From positions 1 to 52,779 of the forward strand of contig CAAEDE010000044.1 of NCBI GenBank assembly GCA_900754525.1: a stretch of 52,779 bases of DNA, given 5' to 3'. Shown here piece after piece: positions 1 through 7,908 of the stretch; the first letter of the stretch is position 1, and every line of letters starts with the position of its first letter. The stretch comes from an uncultured Collinsella sp. (lineage in GTDB: Bacteria; Actinomycetota; Coriobacteriia; Coriobacteriales; Coriobacteriaceae). Made by a program: the position numbers and the translations under genes. The notes under the pieces were generated by a model. It saw only the letters and a program-made list of their open reading frames with translations. It was not told the origin of the DNA and made no database searches.

Positions 1-557
1 AGGAGAACTTCAACTACGACATCAAGGGCAAGACCCTCGTCTTCATGGGCGACTGCAAGAACAACGTCGCTCGCTCCCTCATGGTTGTCTGCTCCAAGCT
101 CGGCATGAACTTCGTGGCCTGCGGCCCCGAGGAGTGCATGCCCGCCGACGACGTCATCGAGGCCTGCAAGCCCATCGCCGAGGCCAACGGCTGCACCATC
201 AAGCTGACCACCGACGTCAAGGACGGCGTCACCGGTGCCGACGTTATCTACACCGACGTGTGGGTCTCCATGGGCGAGCCCGACGAGGTCTGGGCCGAGC
301 GCATCGCTCAGCTCACCCCGTATCGTGTTACCTCCGAGGTCATGGCTATGGCCAACCCGGGCGCCATCTTCCTGCACTGCCTGCCCAGCTTCCACGACAC
401 CAACACCACCATTGGCGCCGAGAAGTGCGAGCAGTTCGGCATCACCGAGCAGGAGGTCACCGACGAGGTCTTCGAGAGCCCCGCTTCCAAGGTCTTCGAC
501 GAGGCCGAGAACCGCATGCACACCATCAAGGCTGTCATGTACGCCACGCTCAAGTAA
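1..557 (+). CDS. argF: Ornithine carbamoyltransferase, C-terminal part (5' end outside window)
   Basis: The reading frame is open from base 3 and has no start inside the window, so the carbamoyl-phosphate domain is missing. The visible part is the ornithine-binding domain. It carries the HCLP motif at bases 375-386 (HCLPSFHD), whose Cys contacts the substrate in this family, and a C-terminal ENRMHTIKAVM stretch typical of transcarbamylases. The enzyme interconverts ornithine plus carbamoyl phosphate with citrulline. The next gene downstream is a YfcC-type carrier, as often found beside catabolic arginine-deiminase genes, so a catabolic role (arcB) is as likely as a biosynthetic one. The anabolic argG and argH lie about 47 kb away in the same window. 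Family assignment is firm; direction of flux is inference. Confidence 0.93.
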   Translation, partial: ENFNYDIKGKTLVFMGDCKNNVARSLMVVCSKLGMNFVACGPEECMPADDVIEACKPIAEANGCTIKLTTDVKDGVTGADVIYTDVWVSMGEPDEVWAERIAQLTPYRVTSEVMAMANPGAIFLHCLPSFHDTNTTIGAEKCEQFGITEQEVTDEVFESPASKVFDEAENRMHTIKAVMYATLK

Positions 558-573
558 GAGCATCTAGCATCTC

Positions 574-610
574 GCTCGGGGTGTATTGCTGCACACCCCG
601 AGCAGTTTTA
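574..610 (+). terminator. Intrinsic terminator after the carbamoyltransferase gene
   Basis: A perfect 11-bp stem (GCTCGGGGTGT paired with ACACCCCGAGC, 574-584 and 593-603) encloses an 8-nt loop and is followed by AGTTTTAT. It starts 16 nt after the stop codon. Confidence 0.8.
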
Positions 611-704
611 TCTGGTAATAATCTCGCATCAAGCGGCAGGCACGGCACGGAAGAGCCGCTTCTGGCGAGATCAGTAAATGATTTATGAAGGGGGGATGAG
701 AACT

Positions 705-2183
705 ATGACTGAGACCGCTAAGAAAAAGCGCGGTATGCCTTCATCGTTCACCATTCTTCTTGCTCTGCTGGCAATTGTCGCAGTGATTACCGTTATCGTC
801 TCCGGCACGTCCGGCGGCGCGGTTACTGCCGCCCGTCTGAGCGATTTCTGCACCGCCCCGATTAAGGGCTTCGCTGACGCTCTGCCCGTCTGCCTCTTCG
901 TTATGATCCTGGGCGGCTTCCTCGGTATGATGACCGAGACCGGCGCCCTGGACAACGGCATCGCCGTTCTGGTGCAGAAGCTTAAGGGCAACGAGATTAT
1001 GCTCATTCCCGTGCTGATGCTCATCTTCTCCCTCGGTGGTACTACCTATGGTATGTGCGAGGAGACCGTTCCCTTCTACGCCCTGCTCGCCGCTACCATG
1101 ATGGCCGCTGGCTTCGACCCCATGGTCGGTGCCGCTACCGTCCTGCTCGGCGCTGGCTGCGGCTGCCTGGGCTCCACGGTTAACCCGTTCGCCGTCGGCG
1201 CTGCCGTCGACGCTCTGACCGGCGTTGGCATTGAGGTCAACCAGTCCATCATCATCGGCCTCGGTGCCGTCCTGTGGATTGTCACTACCGCTATGTCCAT
1301 CTTCTTCGTGATGAGCTACGCCAAGAAGGTCAAGGCTGACAAGGGTTCCACCATCCTGTCGATGCAGGAGCTCAAGGACGCCGAAGAGGCTCACGGCAAG
1401 GCTGCTTCCGAGGTCCACAAGGAGGTCAAGCTCACCGGTCGTCAGAAGGGTGTTCTGATTGCCTTCGCCTTCACCTTCGTCGTCATGATCGTCGGCTTCA
1501 TTCCGCTGGCCGACCTCAACGAGGGCGTCGCTAACTTCTTCGACGCTGGCGCTGTCTACGACGCCGACGGTAACGCCGTCGTCCAGGGCTGGTCTGCCCT
1601 GATCACCGGCCTGCCCATTGGCCAGTGGTACTTCGACGAGGCTTCCACCTGGTTCTTCCTCATGGCCGTCCTGATCGGTATCATCGGTGGCCTGTCCGAG
1701 AAGCAGATCGTTAACACCTTTATCACCGGCGCTGCCGACATGATGTCCGTTGTTCTCGTCATCGCCCTCGCCCGTGGTATCTCCGTCCTCATGGCTAACA
1801 CCGGCCTCGACGTCTTCGTCCTCGACGCTGCCGCCAATGCTCTGGCTGGCCTGTCCGGCGTGATCTTCGCTCCCATGAGCTTCCTGGTCTACTTCGGCCT
1901 GTCCTTCCTGATCCCCTCGACCTCTGGTATGGCTACCGTCTCCATGCCCATCATGGGACCGCTGGCTGTTAAGCTCGGCTTCTCGCCCGAGGTCATGGTC
2001 ATGATCTTCTCCGCCGCCATCGGTGTCGTGAACCTGTTCACCCCGACCTCCGGCGCCATCATGGGCGGTCTCGCCCTGGCCAAGATCGAGTGGACGACCT
2101 GGCTCAAGTTTGCCCTTAAGCTCATCGTCGCGCTCTCCGTCGTCTGCGCCGTCATCCTGACCGTCGCCTGCGTGCTGATCTAA
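705..2183 (+). CDS. YfcC/DcuC-type membrane carrier, probable arginine/ornithine-type transporter
   Basis: A 492-residue integral membrane protein with about a dozen hydrophobic segments, a charged cytoplasmic loop around residues 220-250 (ELKDAEEAHGKA) and two Gly/Thr-rich re-entrant-like stretches (GGTTYGMCEETVPFYALL in the first half, PSTSGMATVSMPIMGPLA in the second). This is the signature of the YfcC subgroup of the C4-dicarboxylate anaerobic carrier superfamily. The start at 705 is chosen because AAGGGGGG (688-695) lies at proper distance; ATG 696 directly abuts that site. The location after a carbamoyltransferase suggests amino-acid (arginine/ornithine or citrulline) transport, as for arcD2-like YfcC proteins. 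Substrate is inferred from context only. Confidence 0.85.
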   Translation: MTETAKKKRGMPSSFTILLALLAIVAVITVIVSGTSGGAVTAARLSDFCTAPIKGFADALPVCLFVMILGGFLGMMTETGALDNGIAVLVQKLKGNEIMLIPVLMLIFSLGGTTYGMCEETVPFYALLAATMMAAGFDPMVGAATVLLGAGCGCLGSTVNPFAVGAAVDALTGVGIEVNQSIIIGLGAVLWIVTTAMSIFFVMSYAKKVKADKGSTILSMQELKDAEEAHGKAASEVHKEVKLTGRQKGVLIAFAFTFVVMIVGFIPLADLNEGVANFFDAGAVYDADGNAVVQGWSALITGLPIGQWYFDEASTWFFLMAVLIGIIGGLSEKQIVNTFITGAADMMSVVLVIALARGISVLMANTGLDVFVLDAAANALAGLSGVIFAPMSFLVYFGLSFLIPSTSGMATVSMPIMGPLAVKLGFSPEVMVMIFSAAIGVVNLFTPTSGAIMGGLALAKIEWTTWLKFALKLIVALSVVCAVILTVACVLI

Positions 2184-2285
2184 GTGCCCAACGGGTACCC
2201 CACGGAAACCTTGACGATCCTGTAAAGGATCACCTGGTCATCGTCTGTCCGGTGGGGTCAACCCACCGGTAGACTCCTACCTTTA

Positions 2286-2325
2286 GCCCCCTCCTGTTCC
2301 GTGCGCGGGAGGGGGCGCTCTTGTG
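2286..2325 (+). terminator. Terminator-like hairpin downstream of the YfcC-type carrier
   Basis: A 9-bp stem GCCCCCTCC / GGAGGGGGC (2286-2294 and 2308-2316), followed by GCTCTTGTG. The U-tract is poor, so strength is uncertain. Confidence 0.6.
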
Positions 2326-2352
2326 TTCCGGCGTTTTACCCAACGCCGGAAC
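2325..2352. repeat. Perfect 11-bp inverted repeat
   Basis: GTTCCGGCGTT (2325-2335), a 6-nt spacer and AACGCCGGAAC (2342-2352). It directly follows the terminator-like hairpin and is not followed by a T-run, so it may be an operator or RNA stem rather than a terminator. Confidence 0.7.
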
Positions 2353-2539
2353 CACTCGACGCTGCAAGCCCGCCAGAGCGGCAATCTGACGTTCAATCGT
2401 CGGGCATGGCCAAAAGGCCTATGCCTTGCCTTTTTCATGCCAACTTGTACGTCCTGGACGTCGCTCGCTGACTTATGCTCAACCTGCGACGTTCCCCTTG
2501 TTGGTACAGGGGAAGTGCGTTGGGGAGGGCGGGCTCCGT

Positions 2540-2545
2540 TATAAT
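2540..2545 (+). promoter_or_regulatory. Consensus -10 box (TATAAT) of the DUF1846 gene
   Basis: A perfect TATAAT lies 39 nt before the start codon. No good -35 is present at 17 bp; TTGGGG lies at a short 14-bp spacing. Confidence 0.5.
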
Positions 2546-2584
2546 CGCCTAGAACATTAATTGGAAACGGGACGGGAGCCATAC

Positions 2585-4066
2585 ATGCGCCAGGGTTTCG
2601 ACAACGCGAAGTATATCGAGCTGCAGGCTGCTCACATTAAGGAGCGCATCTCGCAGTTTGGTGGCAAGCTCTATTTGGAGTTTGGCGGTAAGCTGTTCGA
2701 TGACTATCATGCGAGCCGCGTGCTGCCGGGTTTTGAACCGGACAGCAAGTTCCGCATGCTCAAGAGCATCGCCGACGATGTCGAGGTTATCATCGCGATC
2801 AACGCGAACCACATCGAGAAAAACAAGGCTCGTGGTGACCTTGGCATTACCTATGACGAGGATGTGCTGCGCCTGGTTGACCTGTTCCGCGGCAACGGCT
2901 TTGCCGTCGCGGCTGTGGTCATCACCCAGTACGCCGGCCAGCCTGCTGCCGATGTGTTCCGCAACCGCCTGAACGCGCTCGGTATTCCCGCCAAGCTGCA
3001 CTATCCCATCGAGGGGTATCCGCACGATGTCGATCTGATCGTGTCCGACGATGGCTACGGCAAGAACGAGTTTGTCGAGACCACGCGTCCGCTCGTTGTC
3101 GTGACGGCACCCGGCCCTGGCTCGGGCAAGCTCGCCACCTGCCTCTCGCAGCTGTATCACGAGCATAAGCACGGTACCGCCGCTGGCTATGCCAAGTTCG
3201 AGACCTTCCCGGTCTGGAACCTTCCCCTCACGCATCCGGTCAACATCGCCTACGAGGCGGCCACGGCGGACCTCGACGATGCCAATATCATCGACTCCTT
3301 CCACCTTGAGGCCTATAACAAGACCACGGTCAACTACAACCGCGACGTCGAGGCCTTCCCGGTGGTCCGTGCCCTGATGGAAAAGATCCTGGGCAAGAGC
3401 CCCTACCAGAGCCCCACGGACATGGGCGTCAATATGGTCGGCTTTGCCATCACCGATGACGATGCCTGCCGTGACGCTTCCAAGATGGAAATCGTCCGCC
3501 GCTACTTTACCGCGGTCGAAAATGTGCGCCGTACCGGCGTGGGTGACGAGCAGGTCGACCGCCTCAAGATTATTATGAAGAAAGCCGGCATCGATAAGAA
3601 CTACTCGCCGGCGCGCTCGGCCGCCCTTACCAGGGAGCAGCTGACGGGTGGTCCCGTGGGCGCCATGGTCATGCCCGATGGCTCCGTGGTGACCGGTAAG
3701 ACCTCCACGCGCCTGGGCGCCGCAAGTTCGCTCATTATGAACGCCCTCAAGCATGTCTCGGGCGTCGACCTTGAGCTCGAGGTCATTAGCGATGAGGCGA
3801 TCGAGCCCATCAGCAAGCTCAAGACGCATTTCCTGGGCAGCAAAAACCCGCGCCTCCACACCGACGAGACGCTTATGGCGCTGTCGATCACCTCGGCCAC
3901 GAGTGAGACGGCCGCTCGCGTCCTTTCGGGCTTGGAGCAGCTGCGCGGTTGCGATGCCTTCTTTAGCGTGATTATCTCGCCGACGGACGAGACGGTACTG
4001 CGCAAACTGGGTATCAACGTGTGCTGCGAGCCCAAGTTTGAGCGCCGCGGTTTCTTCCATCGCTAA
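2585..4066 (+). CDS. DUF1846 (UPF0371) family protein
   Basis: A 493-residue soluble protein beginning MRQGFDNAKYIELQ and continuing with KLYLEFGGKLFDDYHASRVL, the hallmark opening of the DUF1846/UPF0371 family. It contains APGPGSGKLATCLSQLYHE at about residues 178-196, a P-loop-like glycine stretch, and TGKTS and KLKTHFLGSKNPRLH further on. Length matches the family (about 490-500). The biochemical role of this family is not established, so none is assigned. The start is set by GGGAG upstream; an in-frame ATG at 2561 lacks a ribosome binding site. The gene is monocistronic, bounded by its own -10 box and terminator. Confidence 0.9.
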   Translation: MRQGFDNAKYIELQAAHIKERISQFGGKLYLEFGGKLFDDYHASRVLPGFEPDSKFRMLKSIADDVEVIIAINANHIEKNKARGDLGITYDEDVLRLVDLFRGNGFAVAAVVITQYAGQPAADVFRNRLNALGIPAKLHYPIEGYPHDVDLIVSDDGYGKNEFVETTRPLVVVTAPGPGSGKLATCLSQLYHEHKHGTAAGYAKFETFPVWNLPLTHPVNIAYEAATADLDDANIIDSFHLEAYNKTTVNYNRDVEAFPVVRALMEKILGKSPYQSPTDMGVNMVGFAITDDDACRDASKMEIVRRYFTAVENVRRTGVGDEQVDRLKIIMKKAGIDKNYSPARSAALTREQLTGGPVGAMVMPDGSVVTGKTSTRLGAASSLIMNALKHVSGVDLELEVISDEAIEPISKLKTHFLGSKNPRLHTDETLMALSITSATSETAARVLSGLEQLRGCDAFFSVIISPTDETVLRKLGINVCCEPKFERRGFFHR

Positions 4067-4100
4067 GTTTGAAGCACCGCGGTAATTGCACTGCATTTAG

Positions 4101-4134
4101 GCCGTATCGGGTTAGCGCCCGGTACGGCTTTTTG
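4101..4134 (+). terminator. Intrinsic terminator of the DUF1846 gene
   Basis: Stem GCCGTATCGGG / CCCGGTACGGC (4101-4111, 4118-4128; one U-G pair) followed by TTTTT. Confidence 0.9.
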
Positions 4135-4322
4135 ATCAATAAAGCGCCTATTTCGGCGAAAAATAGCCGTTTACCTGTCTAGAAACAATTTGAGCGGTAT
4201 ACAATAACCGTAACTGTTTCATCCTTAGCGGGATGCCGCATGATGGATATTACCTGCCATCGTGAGGTGTGTCGGTCGCGCACGGCGCGTTAGATGCTCG
4301 TGCTCGGTTTGAGGAGGCTGCT

Positions 4323-4661
4323 ATGGCGGGCAAGGGTCGTGCGAGTGTCAACGATATGAAGCGTGTCGAGGTGCTGGTGTTGATGGAGATCGACCAGCAA
4401 ACCGAAGACAATGGCGGGCCGTATGGTTTCTCGCGCAAAACGCTTGCCGAGCGCGTGGGGGTTTCGCCGTATCGTGCCCGCGCCGCAATCGATCGCTTGG
4501 ATTCCGAGGGCATGATTGATGTCGTCTCGCGTTATAGCGACGACGGCGGTCAGCTTGCAAATGGCATTTGCCTCACCGAACGTGGCGAATGGTATCTTGA
4601 GGGCGTCCGTACCGGCATGCTCGTTCAAGAAATGCTTGAGGACGCGGTTGCTGATCGATAG
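4323..4661 (+). CDS. Small winged-helix DNA-binding protein
   Basis: A 112-residue protein. Residues about 8-75 read as a winged helix-turn-helix: a first helix (RVEVLVLMEID), a helix-turn-helix (FSRKTLAERVGVSPYRARAAIDRL), then a wing (MIDVVSRYSDDGGQLANGICLTERG). It resembles MarR/PadR-like or replication-initiator-like winged helices, but the family cannot be fixed by eye. The start was chosen for GAGGAGG at 4312-4318; an in-frame GTG at 4269 would add 18 residues without a clear ribosome binding site. It is a single gene between two terminators, so its targets cannot be read from context. Probably a transcription regulator. Confidence 0.7.
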   Translation: MAGKGRASVNDMKRVEVLVLMEIDQQTEDNGGPYGFSRKTLAERVGVSPYRARAAIDRLDSEGMIDVVSRYSDDGGQLANGICLTERGEWYLEGVRTGMLVQEMLEDAVADR

Positions 4662-4685
4662 CAGCATGTAACCCTTGCCATAGCG

Positions 4686-4718
4686 ACGCCGCCTGGGAAA
4701 CCGGGCGGCGTTTTGTTT
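4686..4718 (+). terminator. Intrinsic terminator of the winged-helix gene
   Basis: Stem ACGCCGCCTGG / CCGGGCGGCGT with a GAAA tetraloop, followed by TTTGTTTC. Confidence 0.92.
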
Positions 4719-4839
4719 CAAGATTGAGAAATGCAATCGCACGCGAGAAAAAATGCGAACGGTCCGCGGCACGAGTATTACAATGAAGACCCGTAAGATG
4801 TGGATATACAACTTCTACGGGAAGCGCAGGTAACTCAAT

Positions 4840-6501
4840 ATGACCAAGCATGTGTTCGTAACCGGTGGCGTGGTTTCGTCCCTGGGCAAGGGTATCACCG
4901 CGGCCTCGCTGGGCCGTCTGCTCAAGTCGCGTGGCTACAAAGTAACGATGCAGAAGGCCGACCCGTATCTGAACGTCGACCCCGGTACCATGAGCCCGTT
5001 CCAGCATGGTGAGGTCTTCGTTACCGAGGATGGTTACGAGTCCGACCTGGACCTGGGTCATTACGAGCGCTTTATTGATGAGAACCTGACCCGCGATTCC
5101 AACTTTACGACCGGTGCCATCTACAAAAGCCTAATCGCCCGCGAGCGTCGCGGCGACTTTTTGGGCGGTACCGTGCAGGTGATTCCCCACGTCACCAATG
5201 CCATTAAGGACAAGTTCCGCCGCATCGAGGAGCAGACCGGCTCCGATGTAGTCATCACCGAGCTGGGCGGCACGATCGGCGACATCGAGTCCCAGCCGTT
5301 TGTCGAGGCCATCCGTCAGTACCGCAAAGAGGCCGGCCCCGAGAACGTCTGCTACATCCACGTGTCGCTTGTTCCCTATATCGCCGCCGCCCACGAGGTC
5401 AAGACCAAGCCCACGCAGCATTCCGTCAAGGAGCTCCGCAGCTTTGGCATCCAGCCCGATATTATCGTGCTGCGCTCCGACCACCATATCGATGACGCTA
5501 TCCGCGGAAAGATCGCAAGCTTCTGCGACGTCGACACCGACTGTGTCTTTACCAACGAGGACTGCGCGAGCATCTACGATGTTCCGCAGCTGCTCGCCGA
5601 GCAGGACTTTGACCTGCGCATTTGCGAGCGCCTGGGTCTGGACCCGCGTGAGCGCGACATGAGCGAGTGGAACGAGTTCCTGCGCAAGCAGAATCACGCC
5701 AACCATCACGCCGACAAGGTGAAGATCGCCGTCGTGGGCAAGTACACGCAGCTGCCCGATGCGTACCTGTCGGTTATCGAGGCCCTGCACCATGCGGGCG
5801 TCTTCTACGATCGCCATGTGGACGTCCAACTGGTCGACGGCGAGAGCCTCGATGAGCAGAACGTCTCCGAGGTCCTGGGTGACGCCTCGGGCATCTTGGT
5901 CCCCGGCGGCTTTGGCAAGCGCGCCCTGGAGGGCAAGATCCTCGCGGCCGAGTTCGCCCGCGAGCACAAGATTCCGTATCTGGGCATTTGCCTGGGTATG
6001 CAGGTTGCCGTGTGCGAGTTCGCCCGCAACGTGGTCGGCCTTGCCGGCGCCAGCTCTTCCGAGTTCGATCCGGACGGCCCGTATAGTGTCATCGACCTGA
6101 TGAGCTCGCAGGAGGACGTGACCGAGAAGGGCGGCACCATGCGCCTGGGCGCCTATCCGTGCAAGCTCGCCGCCGATACCCTCGCGCGCGAGGCATACGG
6201 CGAGGAGCTCGTCTACGAGCGTCACCGTCACCGCTTTGAGTTCAACAACGCCTTCCGCGACCAGCTCGAGGGCGCCGGTCTGGTTATCTCGGGTCTTTCG
6301 CCCGACGAGCGTCTGGTCGAGATGGTCGAGCTGCCGCGCGACGTACATCCGTGGTATGTGGCCACCCAGGCTCATCCCGAGTTCAAGAGCCGTCCGACCA
6401 ACCCGCAGCCGCTGTTCCGCGAGTTCGTGCGCGCCTCGATCGGCCAGCACGAGGGTGTCGACCGTCTGCAGGTGACGCCCAAGAACCTCGCTACGGACTA
6501 A
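4840..6501 (+). CDS. pyrG: CTP synthase (glutamine-hydrolysing)
   Basis: A 553-residue enzyme that aminates UTP to CTP with glutamine and ATP. The synthetase domain starts at the N-terminus (TKHVFVTGGVVSSLGKGITA, a P-loop-like nucleotide site). The class I glutamine amidotransferase domain follows from about residue 300, with the nucleophile Cys384 in GICLGMQ and the His512/Glu514 pair in AHPEF. Length is normal for PyrG. A TACAAT -10-like box lies at 4779-4784, and AGGT precedes the ATG weakly. The xerD-type gene begins 2 nt after the stop, so the two are probably cotranscribed. Confidence 0.98.
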   Translation: MTKHVFVTGGVVSSLGKGITAASLGRLLKSRGYKVTMQKADPYLNVDPGTMSPFQHGEVFVTEDGYESDLDLGHYERFIDENLTRDSNFTTGAIYKSLIARERRGDFLGGTVQVIPHVTNAIKDKFRRIEEQTGSDVVITELGGTIGDIESQPFVEAIRQYRKEAGPENVCYIHVSLVPYIAAAHEVKTKPTQHSVKELRSFGIQPDIIVLRSDHHIDDAIRGKIASFCDVDTDCVFTNEDCASIYDVPQLLAEQDFDLRICERLGLDPRERDMSEWNEFLRKQNHANHHADKVKIAVVGKYTQLPDAYLSVIEALHHAGVFYDRHVDVQLVDGESLDEQNVSEVLGDASGILVPGGFGKRALEGKILAAEFAREHKIPYLGICLGMQVAVCEFARNVVGLAGASSSEFDPDGPYSVIDLMSSQEDVTEKGGTMRLGAYPCKLAADTLAREAYGEELVYERHRHRFEFNNAFRDQLEGAGLVISGLSPDERLVEMVELPRDVHPWYVATQAHPEFKSRPTNPQPLFREFVRASIGQHEGVDRLQVTPKNLATD

Positions 6502-6503
6502 GG

Positions 6504-7445
6504 GTGCCGGAGAACCAAGAACATACCGAAGCTACTCCCTCGTCGCTCGCTGTGGTGGCGGGGGAGTATCTCGATTACCTTGCGGTCGAGCGGGGTTTGG
6601 CGCGCAATACGATTGCTGCCTACCGTCGTGACCTGACGACGTACTGCGCCTATCTGGAGCGGGCGGGCATTGTGTCTTTTGAAGAGGTGACCCGTCAGGT
6701 CGTGGAGGACTTTGTTGTCGATCGCCGCGACGGAGGCTATTCCGACGCCTCGGTGGAGCGCGCGCTTGCTGCCGTGAAGGGCTTGCATGCCTTTTTGGTG
6801 CGCGATGGGGCCGTGGCCCAAAACCCGACGGCGGCGTTGCGCCTGCCCAAAAAGGCAGATCGCCTGCCGGAATACCTTTCGGTGGAGGATGTCTCGGCAC
6901 TGCTCGATCAAGACTTTCCCGAGGGCGAGATGGGGCTGCGCGATCATGCCATCTTGGAAGTGCTCTACGGATGCGGTTTGCGTGTGAGTGAGCTGGTTGG
7001 GCTCGATGTGGGCGATATCCATATTGATGACGGGTTTGTCCTGGTGCGCGGTAAGGGCTCCAAGGAGCGTCTGGCCCCGTTGGTGGGAAGCGCGGCTCGC
7101 GCCTTGACACACTATATAGGTGACGGGCGCACTCTTCTGGCTGCGCATGCTCACGGGACGGAGACCTCGGCGGTCTTTTTAAATAAGAACGGACGTCGCC
7201 TGTCGCGCCAGGCCGTGCATGCGATATGCGAGCGGTATGGGCGCCAGGTGGGGCTGGTTGGGCTCCATCCCCACACCCTGCGCCACTCCTTTGCCACCCA
7301 CATGCTCGCGGGCGGTGCCGACCTGCGTGTGCTGCAGGAGATTTTGGGCCATGCCGATATTTCGACCACGCAGGTCTACACGCATGTCGACCGCACGCAA
7401 CTGACCGAGGTCTATCTGGCGGCACATCCGCTGGCACATCGCTAG
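6504..7445 (+). CDS. xerD: XerD-type tyrosine recombinase
   Basis: A 313-residue site-specific recombinase. An N-terminal SAM-like core-binding domain (about residues 15-105) precedes the catalytic domain. The catalytic set is complete: Arg160 (GLRVSEL), Lys184 (GKGSKER), His257 and Arg260 (HTLRH), His283 (GHADIS) and nucleophile Tyr292 (VYTHVD). Length and C-terminus (LAAHPLAHR) match XerC/XerD, which resolve chromosome dimers at dif with FtsK. The start is a GTG 2 nt after the pyrG stop with only a weak ribosome binding site, suggesting translational coupling. XerD rather than XerC is the better guess but not certain; no dif-like site was seen. Confidence 0.92.
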   Translation: MPENQEHTEATPSSLAVVAGEYLDYLAVERGLARNTIAAYRRDLTTYCAYLERAGIVSFEEVTRQVVEDFVVDRRDGGYSDASVERALAAVKGLHAFLVRDGAVAQNPTAALRLPKKADRLPEYLSVEDVSALLDQDFPEGEMGLRDHAILEVLYGCGLRVSELVGLDVGDIHIDDGFVLVRGKGSKERLAPLVGSAARALTHYIGDGRTLLAAHAHGTETSAVFLNKNGRRLSRQAVHAICERYGRQVGLVGLHPHTLRHSFATHMLAGGADLRVLQEILGHADISTTQVYTHVDRTQLTEVYLAAHPLAHR

Positions 7446-7480
7446 CACCTCGCTGACCTGCATATTTATAAATATTAAAG

Positions 7481-7547
7481 GGGACGGGCCCCAGATTGCC
7501 GAGACGCACTTTTGCGCACATGGGCAATCTGGGGCCCGTCCCATTTT
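7481..7547 (+). terminator. Long hairpin with perfect 20-bp stem, probable terminator of pyrG-xerD
   Basis: GGGACGGGCCCCAGATTGCC (7481-7500) is perfectly complementary to 7523-7542 and is followed by ATTTTT. The loop contains a minor CGCA/TGCG hairpin. The stem is much longer than termination needs and resembles other long hairpins in the window. Confidence 0.85.
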
Positions 7548-7723
7548 TCGCTAGACACCGACGCGGTGGTGGGCCGTGTGTACCGTGGGTGGGGGAGCTT
7601 GGGGGCGATGTGAACGGGGTGTAAAGGGACGTAAAAAATCGCCTCAAGGTCAACTTGAAGGTTGAGGTTCGCGGGCGTGGTTCTACAGGTGGCATCCCAC
7701 CTTTGCTGTAAACACAACATATT

Positions 7724-7771
7724 GTGTTTTCGAACATATGCTCGGGGGTGTTTTACAACATATTGGGGGTG
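7724..7771 (+). promoter_or_regulatory. Tandem direct repeats upstream of mraZ
   Basis: Two copies of GTGTTTT-N3-ACATAT-N(1-4)-GGGGGTG lie at 7724-7750 and 7748-7771. A third ACAACATATTG lies at 7714-7724. The arrangement upstream of a promoter suggests binding sites for a regulator. Confidence 0.5.
7731..7744. promoter_or_regulatory. LexA/DinR-box-like sequence upstream of mraZ
   Basis: CGAACATATGCTCG matches the Gram-positive SOS consensus CGAACRNRYGTTYG at 13 of 14 positions. It overlaps the direct repeat, so chance or another regulator is possible. Confidence 0.35.
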
Positions 7772-7777
7772 GAGTGG

Positions 7778-7805
7778 TGGGGTGGGGTGGGGGAAGGGGT
7801 GGGGA
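7778..7805 (+). promoter_or_regulatory. Tandem TGGGG boxes and G-quadruplex motif in front of the mraZ promoter
   Basis: G-tracts at 7779-7782, 7784-7787, 7789-7793, 7796-7799 and 7801-7804 are separated by 1-2 nt, giving five consecutive runs of at least four G. The boxes read TGGGG at 7778, 7783, 7788 and 7800. MraZ proteins are known to bind tandem TGGGN-like boxes in their own promoter, so this could be the autoregulatory operator. Confidence 0.55.
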
Positions 7806-7811
7806 AAGGTG

Positions 7812-7840
7812 TTGAAAAATGGGGCGGTTCCCCATATTAT
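7812..7840 (+). promoter_or_regulatory. Promoter of the mraZ/dcw operon
   Basis: -35 TTGAAA (7812-7817), a 17-bp spacer and -10 TATTAT (7835-7840). Transcription would start near 7847, leaving a leader of about 60 nt that carries the GCGGGG/CCCCGC hairpin. Confidence 0.7.
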
Positions 7841-7908
7841 TGATGACGTCGACAGGCGGGGTGGTTCCCCGCGTACGTGCCATCTGAGTAACCGAGGGGA
7901 GGGCGCAC

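Larger units (their letters stand above)
2184..2584 (+). other. Hairpin-rich intergenic region
   Basis: No convincing gene. The first part can form nested pairings: ACCCCAC (2197-2203) with GTGGGGT (2252-2258), and GACGAT (2213-2218) with ATCGTC (2240-2245). A competing hairpin pairs CCGGTGGG (2249-2256) with CCCACCGG (2262-2269). A terminator-like hairpin and a perfect inverted repeat follow (separate entries), then the promoter of the DUF1846 gene. Confidence 0.6.
7446..7908. other. mraZ upstream region: long hairpin, small hairpins, direct repeats, G-tracts and promoter
   Basis: No gene is supported. Elements listed separately are the 20-bp hairpin, the direct repeats, the LexA-like box, the G-rich boxes and the promoter. 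Further small perfect hairpins are AGGTGG/CCACCT (7687-7702), AACACAA/TTGTGTT (7711-7728), ATGGGG/CCCCAT (7819-7835) and GCGGGG/CCCCGC (7856-7872). The last two share the loop core GGTT. Confidence 0.7.

Noticed and set aside
2549..4096. Minus-strand open frame of about 515 codons opposite the DUF1846 gene
   Set aside because: Shadow of a conserved gene on the plus strand; composition typical of antisense translation.
6504..7445. Integrase of a mobile element
   Set aside because: Size and motifs fit XerC/XerD; it is cotranscribed with pyrG and has no flanking tRNA, att repeat or phage genes.
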